Below are positions 1 to 8,835 of a stretch of 64,000 bases of DNA, one piece after another. Each line of letters opens with the position of its first letter. Position 1 is the stretch's first letter. The translations under genes were made by a program, and so were the position numbers. This DNA comes from Armigeres subalbatus (lineage: Eukaryota > Arthropoda > Insecta > Diptera > Culicidae). Location of the stretch: NCBI RefSeq assembly GCF_024139115.2, contig NC_085141.1, positions 244,829,047 through 244,893,046 of the forward strand. The letters run 5' to 3'. Below the pieces are notes generated by a model. That model searched no databases, had not been told where the DNA came from, and saw only the letters and a list, made by a program, of their open reading frames with translations.

Positions 1-68
1 AATAATTCTTTGCAAGAATGTTTCTGGATTTTGACGCATATTTCGTTATAATCGGTCAACATTTGTAA

Positions 69-1252
69 ATGGCCATTTGGCATAAGGGCCGTTTGGCGTA
101 ATAGTCATTTGGCATAACTAGTATGCGGTGTGAAATTGAGGGTCATCTGGCACAATTTATATTAGTTGATCTATGGCCATTTGGCATAATTTACATCATA
201 TTTGTATTGCTATATTACGGTCCAGCGCCAATAATTCGCCTCTGGTGACGCAAAACAGACTTTAAAGCTTTAAAGATTGTACAGTAGCCGTTCGATAACT
301 GCAAAATGTTTACTTTTCAGTTAACGAATGCCGTTCGATAACTGCAACGCATTCTAGACGTCAAACGGTTGTCAATCGACGTCAGATGCAATAAAAGTGC
401 ATCTAAATGTGCAGCGCAATGCAGCTGTCATTGAGTCTGACATCAGTTTGAAGTTTAGCGGTCCGATAACTGCAAAACTGTTCCAACTATCGAATTGCAG
501 TTAAAAAGCATTGCAGTTAAAAGACTTGCAGTTATCGAACGTCTACTGTACGACCATTTGCGGTATAAATTCCGCGGTAAATCCATTTCTTGGTGTACTA
601 CATCGCGATCATTATCATTTTTTTTCTCAATTCCATTTATTTAAGGCTCACTCGCCGCATCCAGCTTTACAGAGCCGATATCAATTAATGCTACTACTAG
701 TACTAGAACCCTTCCCATTGCGCAGTATCCCATTCTACATTTTGTATCATTTGGCAGTATACCATTCCACAGTTAGTACTATTTCGAGGTGAACCGTTTC
801 GCGGCCAAATGCAAATGCGACTATTCAAAGAAGGCAAAATAAAACATTTGGCCTTATACTTATCACTTTATCGTTTTCACTTCCTGTAATTTACCGTATA
901 ATTTAATCTTTGAAATTCGAGCAGTTCTTTGTTTATTTCAATGGATTTTCAAACCGATTATTTGTTGAAAACCATGATAGCAAAGCTCTTATTAAGTTTC
1001 CTGTAGTTTACCCTTCTTTATTGCATGTGCAGTTCTTTGACTTTAAGCTTTTCATTTAACAAACACGAACTGTGCAGTTCTTTGACTTTCAGCTTTACAT
1101 TTAATCATAAACCTTGACGCAATAAGGCTTAAGTGTTAGATTAATGACTTTATATATGGTATTGCATGTGAATTATGCTAAACGGCAGTTAATTTGGAAT
1201 CATATGTTAATTATGCCAAATGGCCTTTATGCCAATCGGCCCTCATGCCATA
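69..1252. repeat. Fold-back element with iterated GGCCATTTGGCATAA motif
   Basis: The left end (about 69-125, again near 173-190) carries several direct copies of a motif close to GGCCATTTGGCATAA. The right end (about 1209-1252) carries the same motif in reverse complement three times. This layout of long, internally repetitive inverted ends is typical of fold-back DNA elements. The interior has no convincing coding region. It does contain a 45-bp direct duplication (about 1027-1105, around GTGCAGTTCTTTGACTTT) and a nested MITE at 282-548. No target duplication was identified, so the exact ends are uncertain. Confidence 0.6.
282..548. mobile_element. Tc1/mariner-like MITE, TA target
   Basis: A 267-bp element begins CAGTAGCCGTTCGATAACTG. 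Its other end is the reverse complement with one mismatch over 23 bp. TA dinucleotides flank both sides (280-281 and 549-550). CAGT-type termini and a TA target are the hallmark of Tc1/mariner-derived MITEs. Extra partial copies of the TIR core (CGATAACTGCAA) lie inside at about 332-346 and 463-478. It is nested in the fold-back element. It encodes nothing. Confidence 0.8.
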
Positions 1253-1587
1253 GGGAGAAACGGCGAATACGGCAACCACATTATTGCTGTAGACTGTAGA
1301 GTGCAAGACGTAATAAAACTATATTTGCGGAATTGATTGATGGACGACGTTTCAAAACCTCAAAAAGTAGTGGACGTCATATTTGATTCATCCCTTACTT
1401 TAATTCACTGTTAATTATGCATTCATTGTTTATCTTTGTGTTTGTAACGAAAATTGTAACAATGGCGCACAACATCCTGTAACAAGTAATCAACGAAAGG
1501 AGGAGATAGGGTGCTGTATAAATGGTCCTACTCCATGTATGTATTCTCAATTTCTCTAAAAATTCTATCACTCCTTCATTTGAACAG

Positions 1588-2214
1588 CTTTACGTTAAGG
1601 GCGACTTTACTCCAAGTCAGGCTCAATGGAGTGACACATACCACCCGCAGACACCGTATGTCAATCATCACAATATCTACACTGATATTGCCGCCCCTAC
1701 ACAGAATCCCTGCATCTGGGGTTCCACCACGCCGTACCAGCCAAGCTACAGCACCCGTTGTACACCGTCGCACAGTTTTATGGCCACGTCACCGTATTAC
1801 AATCCGAGGCAAACCGATAGCTACCAGCCCAGCTACGATGCCGGCAATCGTCGCGGTAGCTACTGTTTTGCTTCACCACTTTACTCGACGACCTGGTCAC
1901 CGCCGTCGGACTTGCGTCATCGTCGGTCCGCCTCCAACACACCAAACTCGGCCAGTATTAGAAGCGCAGAAAACGATGAACAGTACGCACAACAGCAACA
2001 TCGTCCCCATGTATATCCTCCTATGGAGGTGTTCCCGCTGGAGTCGTCCAGCGTTGGAAGATCGTCAGCACCCGGTTCGGCTAGCGTCCGGCAAACGGAC
2101 TCGGATTCGGAACCATCCTCCAACTCGGCGTCGCAAACGCCAACGCGATCGCAATACGATGTAGATCAGTCGTCGAACTCCCCCAGTACTACGCACTCAC
2201 AACCGGACAAGTAG
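1588..2214 (+). CDS. Candidate terminal exon of a host gene, Tyr/Ser/Pro-rich protein
   Basis: An open frame runs through this segment to a TAG at 2212-2214. I start it at 1588 because a pyrimidine-rich tract ending in TTTGAACAG (1579-1587) makes a good 3' splice acceptor in phase 0; an upstream ATG at 1522 gives a less plausible start. The exon would encode about 208 residues rich in Tyr, Ser, Pro, Gln and Asn, with recurring SPYY, YQPSY and PYVNHH-type stretches in the first half and a Ser/Arg/acidic low-complexity tail. Such composition is common in C-terminal tails of insect transcription factors, but I do not recognise the family and see no folded domain. The segment is more GC-rich with regular codon use, unlike the AT-rich repeats around it. 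Alternatives are a long chance ORF or a decayed retrocopy. Upstream exons would lie outside the window or across the repeats. Confidence 0.45.
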   Translation, partial: LYVKGDFTPSQAQWSDTYHPQTPYVNHHNIYTDIAAPTQNPCIWGSTTPYQPSYSTRCTPSHSFMATSPYYNPRQTDSYQPSYDAGNRRGSYCFASPLYSTTWSPPSDLRHRRSASNTPNSASIRSAENDEQYAQQQHRPHVYPPMEVFPLESSSVGRSSAPGSASVRQTDSDSEPSSNSASQTPTRSQYDVDQSSNSPSTTHSQPDK

Positions 2215-2982
2215 TAAACGGCGGCGTATCCTTGCTTGCTTACAGGTTTTTGTTTTTATTTAACTCGTTGAAAACATGTTCATATGCTGTGATTGGAATG
2301 GATTTTTTTTAGTAATCAGCGAATAGTTCACATAATAATCAACAAATGCTTCAAAACTAGTCCGTTTGCTTTGTGAACCTATGTTTCCCGATGTTACAGG
2401 GAAAGTGTAGTGCATATATTGAGTTTAGATTAAAAGTTGTACTACATGGAGAACAATGTTTCTAACTGCATCAACAATAATTTGCTTATAAAGATAGGGA
2501 CCGAAAAAAGTTGTTGTATATAGTTGCTAAGAAGCATCATTTGTTTGTCGATGAATAACGATTAATGATGTGTAATTTACTTTGTTTTTCAGATTTATTT
2601 CTATAGACCTTCGAAACTCCCTGCTATACCGCCCAGACCATGTAGGTTATGATGATAAAGCCAGGAGTAAGCGGGACCACACTCACAATGGGATACTTTT
2701 TTATGATTTTGCTCCCAGAATCCACATCAAACCGTATGGACGGCTCGGTTGGAAGATGCTCAGCATAAGTATGTCCACTAAGCACTGCGTCATTTTCCTT
2801 GGCGGGACACGCTCCATTTGTTGTTGCTTGGTTGGACTGGATATTATTGAAAAATGGAGGAATGTGGCCCAACCAGTTTTCATAACCAAGCTTTTGACAT
2901 TGGAGTACGAGATGTCGGATTTACTAGCTAAGAACGCACCATGTCGACACTGCGGCATTGATCTTTGCTATACTTATTTGAT
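2215..2982. other. Unassigned sequence, possible 3' UTR and short minus-strand ORF
   Basis: The part directly after the candidate exon is AT-rich and could be its 3' UTR, though I see no clear polyadenylation signal. At 2624-2872 on the minus strand there is an 82-codon frame whose last 30 residues are hydrophobic (KYPIVSVVPLTPGF then IIITYMVWAV). No family is recognised, and I make no functional call. Confidence 0.25.
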
Positions 2983-3542
2983 ACTTGATGGGCTACAGCT
3001 CTTCGATGAACCTACGCCGAATGGAGTATCCTTCTCCACTGGACTCGATCCTGGACCAATCGCTTCCAGTCGCCATGAACATTGAGCGCCCTCAGCCAAC
3101 TGCAGAAAGCCATCGTGTACACGGCCTTCCACGAAGCCTGCGGCTTTATCGTTTGAAAACTACGGGACGTAAGCTGGTTACGAAGTCCGTATTGGTCCTA
3201 TTTGCAACTGCAATACGCCTTTTCACCTCGCGGGTTACATCATTATACACAAATTCTTCTACCACTACCAGCACCACTAATGAACCTACGTTGATTGCCA
3301 GCGACTATGTACTACCTTTTGCTGGTATTGATCGTGAGTCTAATCCTCGCTGTCTCCCTGTTAAAAGGTACAAAAGCCTATTGCACGGCACGGCGATCAA
3401 TCCCGATAATATCGATATCGTCCGCAAATCCAAGAAGCATATGTGATCTTGTGATAATAGTACCGCTTCTTTGCATCACCCTGCTTTAATCCATCTAAGT
3501 TAACAACACTTTACACTTTACACTACACTGTAACACAGATTA

Positions 3543-4635
3543 GGGGAACCCGGGGCAAAAAGGACACCGGGGCAAGAAGGACACCCTTTGATTTCTTTGT
3601 AAAATAGAATAGTATAAGATCATCTATGACTTCTGAACATTCTTCACAGTCTTATAATGTAGTGTTCATCTTATTTTGTACTGAAAATGATGAATAAAGC
3701 TAAAAATTGCCGAAAAAAAATTGCTTGTTGGATCTGGTCAAAAATTATAATTATGGCATCACACAAAATAAGGATTTTTGAAGGACATTTTATATTTTTT
3801 AGGGTTATTCGAAGTTGAAACCAAATTTTCAGTAATTATGAATATTTCTAACACAACACTACTGGTTGTGGCTATCTTTTTTGCAAAAATATGCGTTTTA
3901 ATGCATTATTGACGATCTGGGGCAAAAAGGACACCTCTACCAGGGGCAAAAGGGTCACTCTTTGAATCGCAGTTTGTATTGAACATAACCTTGAACACTA
4001 CTGTCAAACTGTTGTGTTGTGCTTTCGTAGTGAACGGTCGAGAAATGGTACAAGTACAAGCGGATTTCAACGCGGCTCAAATGGCCATACCCCAACATGA
4101 CCGCGGCAATAAAGGTGATGGCCGAGTTCGGCATGCTGGTGAAGCGAGCAGCCTCCCAATACAAAAGCACATAAATAAAGTTCTCCTAGTACGGTGTTGC
4201 TCGTCAAACGCTGATCAAATATTTGAAGCTTCCGGATCGATAGATTGACGCTTCTGGCTTGGATCGCTTCGAACCAGTGTTTAATCCACAACAGGAGAGT
4301 GAGCTGTTTCGGCACATACTCAACATGTAACAACGACTCTTTGGACTGACTCAGGTAGAATAATTACTTTATTACACCTCCAATTCGATATGTGACCTTT
4401 TTGCCCCGGTAGGGTGGCCCTCTTACCCCGGGTCTGTTTTTTCAATGAAAAAAACAACAAAAATAAATGTTCATATTTTATCCACTTTTATCACATGATT
4501 CATATCAACATCGATTTAGTTTTGTAGAGAGCAATCTACATTACGGTTTGCGTACGATAAACGTTTGATTTAGTGGTGTTTCTACCAGGAAATAGTTCAA
4601 AATGTTTAAGGGGACCTTCTTGCCCCGGGTTCCCC
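3543..4635. mobile_element. P1: TA-flanked pogo-like element with G-rich TIRs
   Basis: A 1,093-bp element starting GGGGAACCCGGGGCAA, with the reverse complement at its right end and TA on both sides (3541-3542, 4636-4637). The motif GGGGCAAAAAGGACAC is iterated: twice at the left end, twice more at about 3919-3957, and inverted at about 4393-4432 and 4611-4635. It sits inside LINE A, whose sequence resumes directly after the right TA. A broken pogo-like transposase remnant lies inside. Confidence 0.8.
4040..4365 (+). pseudogene. Remnant of pogo-like transposase N-terminus (psq-type helix-turn-helix)
   Basis: Plus-strand translation across frames gives fragments resembling the N-terminus of pogo/jerky-class transposases. 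A stretch reads YKRISTRLKW, then TAAIKVMAEFGMLVKRAASQ (about 4050-4160), like the psq HTH. Further on a stretch reads DRFEPVFNPQQ followed by ELFRHILNM and RLFGLTQ (about 4258-4352), like the conserved segment after that HTH. A stop and frameshifts interrupt it, and the DDE catalytic domain is missing. Its position inside a TA-flanked TIR element supports origin from the Tc1/mariner-pogo superfamily. The assignment is by eye from motif resemblance. Confidence 0.6.
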
Positions 4636-4736
4636 TACACTTGATTTCGATCCGTCCAACGTTATACGAATCAGCCGTATCAGTTTCGCCGGAAAACCAT
4701 ATTCAAGCATAATTTGCCATAATCCATTTCGATTTA

Positions 4737-5081
4737 CTACGTCGATGTACTATCGTACGCTGCCTTGAAATCAATAAACAGATGATGTGTCTGCAAGTTT
4801 TGCTCCAGGAATTTATCAAGGATTTGTCTCAGGGCGAACATTCGATCCGTCGTTGATCGGGCCTCACGAAAACCCGCTTGGTATTCGCCGACGAAGGACT
4901 CTTCAAGCGGTCTTAATCTGTTGAACTGAATACGGGACATAATTATGTACGCCGAATTAAGGAGGGTTATTTGTTCTCGGTAATTGGCGCACTCCAGTCT
5001 GTGCCCTTTCTTAAAGAAAGGGCAAATGAGGCCGTCCAACCAGCTAGCAGGCAATTCCTCGTCTTCCCATATTTTCGACAT
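4737..5081 (-). pseudogene. LINE A reverse transcriptase, N-terminal palm/fingers fragment
   Basis: A 114-codon minus-strand frame. It shows the RT fingers and palm order: a G-L-I-C-P-F-F-K-K-G-type strand, NYREQITLLNSAYIIMSRI (motif 1 region), FVGEYQAGFREARSTTDRMF (motif 2 region) and HHLFIDFKAAYDS, the catalytic motif A with its Asp. In related elements the NYR segment reads NYRGITLLN, so this copy carries substitutions. The frame breaks at the motif A end; motif C (the YADD/FADD box) is not found in this copy. Confidence 0.75.
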
Positions 5082-5272
5082 AATATGGTGCAGAACTTCA
5101 TAAAGCTTCTCACTGCCATGTTTGAAAAGTTCAGCCGGGAGCTGGTCCTTATTGTGCCTTATTGTTTTTCAGCTCTTTAATAGCTTTTCTAACCTCATCT
5201 GGTGTGGGTGACTCCACAGCTTGTCCATCGTCGCTAATATTTATTCTGTTCACCGATGCACCGTCACTTCCA

Positions 5273-5785
5273 TTATTCAACAAAGTCTCGAAGTGTTGCT
5301 TCCACCTGGCAGCCACTTCGGTTTAATCTGTCAGCATTCCCTTCTTGGTCGTTGCACATGACGGAAGATAGAACTGTCTTTCTCCGCACGCCATTGACAG
5401 TCTCATAAAATCTCCGCATATCATTCCGCTCCATTTTTTCCTGCGCCTCGCCAATAACTTTTTCTTCATACTCTTTTTTCTTCCTGCGGGGGGTTTGTTT
5501 TTCGGCTGTTCTTGCTTCCTTGTACCGATCTCTATTCGATCGGGTACCCGATACCAACATCCTGCTCCTGGCAACGTTCTTCGTGTCTGTCACTCTCTGA
5601 CACTCCACATCAAACCAACCCGTCCTGGGTCGCTTCTGTGCAGTTCCTAACATTTCTCGGGCTGTTGTGCTCACCGCTCCATGGATCGACTCCCATAGAT
5701 CGTTGATGTTGTCGCAAACATTGATTGCACTTAACCGTTCGTCGAGCTTCTGGTGGTACTCAGCCGATACTTTTTTCGCCGACAA
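5273..5785 (-). pseudogene. LINE A linker between endonuclease and RT
   Basis: A 170-codon minus-strand frame, charged and Lys/Arg/Glu-rich, starting in AEYHQKLDERL and passing through ARSRMLVSGTR and a KKKEYEEKVIGEAQ segment. This is the poorly conserved spacer that joins the AP endonuclease to the reverse transcriptase in RTE-like LINEs. The downstream RT is in another frame. A matching fragment of the same region occurs at 39055-39245. Confidence 0.6.
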
Positions 5786-6420
5786 TCGCTGTAACGCATC
5801 GTTCGTTCTGATCTAACGTTCGATATAGTTGACAACCGTGATCGAATATTACTGACTACGAGGTAGTGATCAGACTCAATGTTCGGTCCTCTGATTGTCC
5901 GCACATCGATATCATCCGAGAAATGGCGCCCATCCACCAGAACATGGTCTATCTGGTTGCAAGTTTCACCATTTGGGTGTCTCCAGGTAAGCTTTCGGAT
6001 GTTCTTTCGCGCAAAGTAGGTGCTAATGATGGCCATCCCCCTGGCAGCAGCGTAATTTACTAGCCGTAGGCCGTTGTCATTGGTAGCGGAGTGAAGGCTT
6101 TCCTTACTCCAATTATGGGACGGAAGAAGGCCTCTCTACCGACCTGAGCGTTAGCGTCTCCAATTATTTTTCAGTAATTTTCACGTCATGCTTTGGGCAC
6201 TCTCCATAAGTTTTATCAAGACATTCATAAAACGTGTCCTTCACGTCGTCGGATTTATCGTTTTTCGGTGCGTAAACGTTCATTAGACTGTAATTGAAGA
6301 ATTTGCCCCGTATCCTCAACACACATTTGGGTTTCTATCGCATCACTCGCTTCATCTGCCCGCCCATCACTACAAAACCAACTCCATGCTCTGCTTTTTC
6401 ACCGCCGCTGTGATAGATGT
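5731..6420 (-). pseudogene. LINE A AP-endonuclease fragment
   Basis: Minus-strand frames covering the C-terminal half of an APE-type endonuclease. The clearest part (5731-6036) reads TWRHPNGETCNQIDHVLVDG, then IRGPNIESDHYLV; the catalytic Asp-His pair of the APE fold is the SDHYLV box. More N-terminal endonuclease sequence continues to about 6420 in other frames. The domain nicks target DNA in an intact LINE; here frameshifts prevent that. Confidence 0.7.
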
Positions 6421-6961
6421 TATACTTGAATGCAGTGTTGGTTGTGGGGTCCACGGCTCGGAATTCACGTTCTCCGCCATCGGACTTCTTGAATAGCGGT
6501 CACGTTCACTCCAACCTTCTGCAGTTCTCGAGCCAGAAGGCTCACTCGTCCAGGTTCATTGAGGGGCCTGGCATTCCAGGTACCGAGTTTCCAATCATAG
6601 TCCTTATTTCGTTGCCGGGTCGGTTACCAAAAAATAACGTCCTCTTTAACTTCTATCTCCATTTTTCGTGGTATTTGAGAGTCTTTAGTAAGCTACCAGG
6701 GGGGAGGGGGGTCAGCCACCTTAGATATAGCTGATGCAGTGTTTCGTTAATCAGCCGCTGGGTACCAGGCAGACACTGTTTGAGCCTCACCTCCTAATGA
6801 ACAGACGCTCGAGGATTACCTTCTCACTGTAGCTGATGTCAGAAAGACAACAGTGCCCAGGCTGCACTAACAGTTAAGTAAACAACCTTTAGCTGGCGGT
6901 ATTTTGTCATCGGACGACCCGTGGAAGCGTGAGATAGGAACTTGTGGGGACAAGCTGTCGT

Positions 6962-6990
6962 ACTAGATCTAGATCTAGATCTAGATCTAT
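6962..6990. repeat. (TAGATC)n microsatellite
   Basis: About five tandem TAGATC units lie at the presumed 5' edge of LINE A. Confidence 0.85.
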
Positions 6991-7282
6991 TCGAATAACT
7001 AAAAAACGGGATTCGACCGTCTTTTTCGGTTTCGACCGTTCAACGGTTTCTTACCTCTCGAATCTACTCAACGAATTCAACGAACATTTATTTATTTATT
7101 TATTCAGACTAAGGCCGAAGTGACCTGTGCGGTATATAAGAGTCTTCTCCATTCGGCTCGGTCCATGGCTACACGTTGCCAACCACGCATGTTCCACCTT
7201 GCCCGCTGCACACCTTGATTTCTTGTGCTCGTCGGATCGTTGTCGAGAATCATTTTCACCGAGTTGCTGTCCGACATTATGG

Positions 7283-7651
7283 TTACGTACCCGGCCCACC
7301 GCAGTCGCCCGATTTTCGCGGTGTGAACGATGGTTCATTCGACTCCTCCACGTACCGTCCGCCATCTGCACCCCACCATAGATGGTACGTAGCACTTTCC
7401 TTTCGAAAACTCCTAAGTGCGCGTTGGTCCTCCACGAGCATTGTCCAGGTCTCGTGTCCGTAGAGGACTACCGGTCTAATGAGCGCTTTGTAGATTGTCA
7501 GTTTGGTACGGCGGCGAACTTTATTCGATCGGAGCGTCTTGCGGAGTCCAAAGTACGTACGATTTCCAGCCACTATGCGTTTCCGAATTTCTCTGCTGGT
7601 ATCATTTTCGGCAGTCACCAGTGAGCCGAAGTACACAAATTCTTCTACCAC
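7283..7651 (-). pseudogene. LINE B reverse transcriptase C-terminal fragment
   Basis: A minus-strand frame with VEEFVYFGSLVTAENDTSRE, RKRIVAGNRTYFGLRKTL, a KLTIYKALIRPVVLYGHETW box and EDQRALRSF. This order is the conserved thumb/connection region after the RT palm in RTE-like LINEs. The frame then shifts; sequence continuing to 7096 keeps the family's C-terminal similarity in other frames. The same region is present at 55827-56144 in the other LINE B copy. Confidence 0.75.
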
Positions 7652-7787
7652 CTCGATTTCGTCACCACCGATGCAAGCTCGCGGTGGGTGGCTCTTGAAC
7701 CTCTTCCTATCATGTACTTCGTCTTCGACGTGTTGATGACTAGTCCGATCCGCTAAGCTTCCCTGTTCAGTCTGATTTAGGCTTCCT

Positions 7788-8005
7788 TGTTATTATAAAA
7801 CTGAATTTATTTCTCTAGTTGCAATACCAACACCTATTCTAAAAAAGTTAAACCTAGAGGATTAGTAAGAGATACTGTTAAAATTGTAAGTAAACTGAAA
7901 TTGTAAGGCTAATTAAATGAACTTATAATAAATTTATTACAGCTAAAGCTGTCCCAACCAACTACGAGTTTATCGGTGGGCTGCTAAAAGAAAACAGTTT
8001 CAACA
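7788..8005 (+). repeat. BEL 5' LTR
   Basis: 218 bp, TG at the start and CA at the end, AT-rich. It differs by one base from the 3' LTR at 14577-14794. The gag-like ATG follows 30 bp downstream. Confidence 0.9.
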
Positions 8006-8034
8006 TCCTTTAGAATTTTAACACCGCGAAGACA

Positions 8035-8835
8035 ATGGCGGACAAAGGGAATGATTCGCAGGTGCCTCGAAATTGCGCAACATGTTCTAAGCCCGATGAT
8101 TACGACAACATGGTGGCTTGTGACTCCTGTCATGATTGGTTCCATTATTCTTGTGTCCATGTCGATGACACGGTTCAGAATCAAGTTTGGCAATGTGCAT
8201 CCTGCGAACTCCTGCATGATTCTAGTCAAACACAGCTACCACAAGCTTCTGAGGAAGAAATGGGAAAAGGAGGTGCGAAGCCCAAACCTCCAGCGATGCA
8301 ATCGGTAAATCTGGCGGTTCCGGCGAAGAAAGCAGGAATCAAATCTTTGGCCGGAAGCAAAGGTACGCGGAAGTCGAAAAAAGGAACCGTTCATCAAAGC
8401 ATTACCTCAAGTACCCAGAGGCGATTGGAATTGGAATTAAAGGCTGTAGAAGAGCAGCAAAAAATACAAGAAGAAGAGCTGACTGCACAGAAGGAGCTTC
8501 AGGATCTCGAACGGAAGCTTGAAGAAGAATTACGGGAGAAGGAGTTAGCGATCGACGCAAAACGGATTGCTGAAGCAAAGGCCGCTATGAAGAAGAGAAT
8601 ATCGGATGAACGTGAGTTTCGGATGAAGCAGATGGCTATTAGAAAGCACTCAGAAGAAGAGAAGGTGAGATTGATCCGGCAAGCTTCCGAATACGCCAGC
8701 AGCAGGAGCAGTTCGGTCGATACTGGTGCATGTTCGAAGTTCAAGGTGGAGAACTGGTTGAAGACGCAGCAGACAATGGAACCAGTTAAGGAGTTAGCGC
8801 TAGCAATAAACCCTTGGGTGCTTCAAAGCAAGTAG
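8035..8835 (+). CDS. BEL gag-like ORF with N-terminal PHD finger and coiled coil
   Basis: A 266-codon frame opens 30 bp after the 5' LTR. Residues about 12-60 form a PHD-type zinc finger: CATCSKPDDYDNMVACDSCH, then WFHYSC and WQCASC, giving the C4HC3 ligand series. Next is a basic Lys/Gly/Pro-rich segment. Residues about 120-215 are a long Glu/Lys/Arg/Leu-rich coiled coil suited to self-assembly. PHD fingers usually bind histone H3 tails, so this one could tether the particle or preintegration complex to chromatin; that is inference. The frame ends at 8835 while a second frame takes over by 8814. BEL elements normally encode one gag-pol polyprotein, so this is either a one-base lesion or a frameshift site. 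Confidence 0.85.
   Translation: MADKGNDSQVPRNCATCSKPDDYDNMVACDSCHDWFHYSCVHVDDTVQNQVWQCASCELLHDSSQTQLPQASEEEMGKGGAKPKPPAMQSVNLAVPAKKAGIKSLAGSKGTRKSKKGTVHQSITSSTQRRLELELKAVEEQQKIQEEELTAQKELQDLERKLEEELREKELAIDAKRIAEAKAAMKKRISDEREFRMKQMAIRKHSEEEKVRLIRQASEYASSRSSSVDTGACSKFKVENWLKTQQTMEPVKELALAINPWVLQSK

Larger units (their letters stand above)
2983..6960 (-). mobile_element. LINE A: RTE-like non-LTR retrotransposon, degenerate, split by P1
   Basis: Minus-strand LINE, with its 3' end at the left. The 3' part (2983-3540) matches the copies at 43427-44171 and 48714-49064 but has internal deletions. Element P1 interrupts it at 3543-4635. The remainder runs through the reverse transcriptase, the linker and the endonuclease toward the 5' region near 6960. 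Several frames are needed, so the copy is dead. The clade call rests on the AP-type endonuclease, an RT close to other mosquito RTE-like elements, a WAGHV-type C-terminal motif seen in the better copy, and the short tandem-repeat 3' tail seen at 43426-43440. The boundary near 6960 is approximate. Confidence 0.75.

Noticed and set aside
1511..2164. 217-codon frame overlapping the candidate host exon
   Set aside because: Arg/Pro/Thr-rich composition is the typical shadow of the Tyr/Ser/Pro-rich frame; it ignores the splice acceptor.
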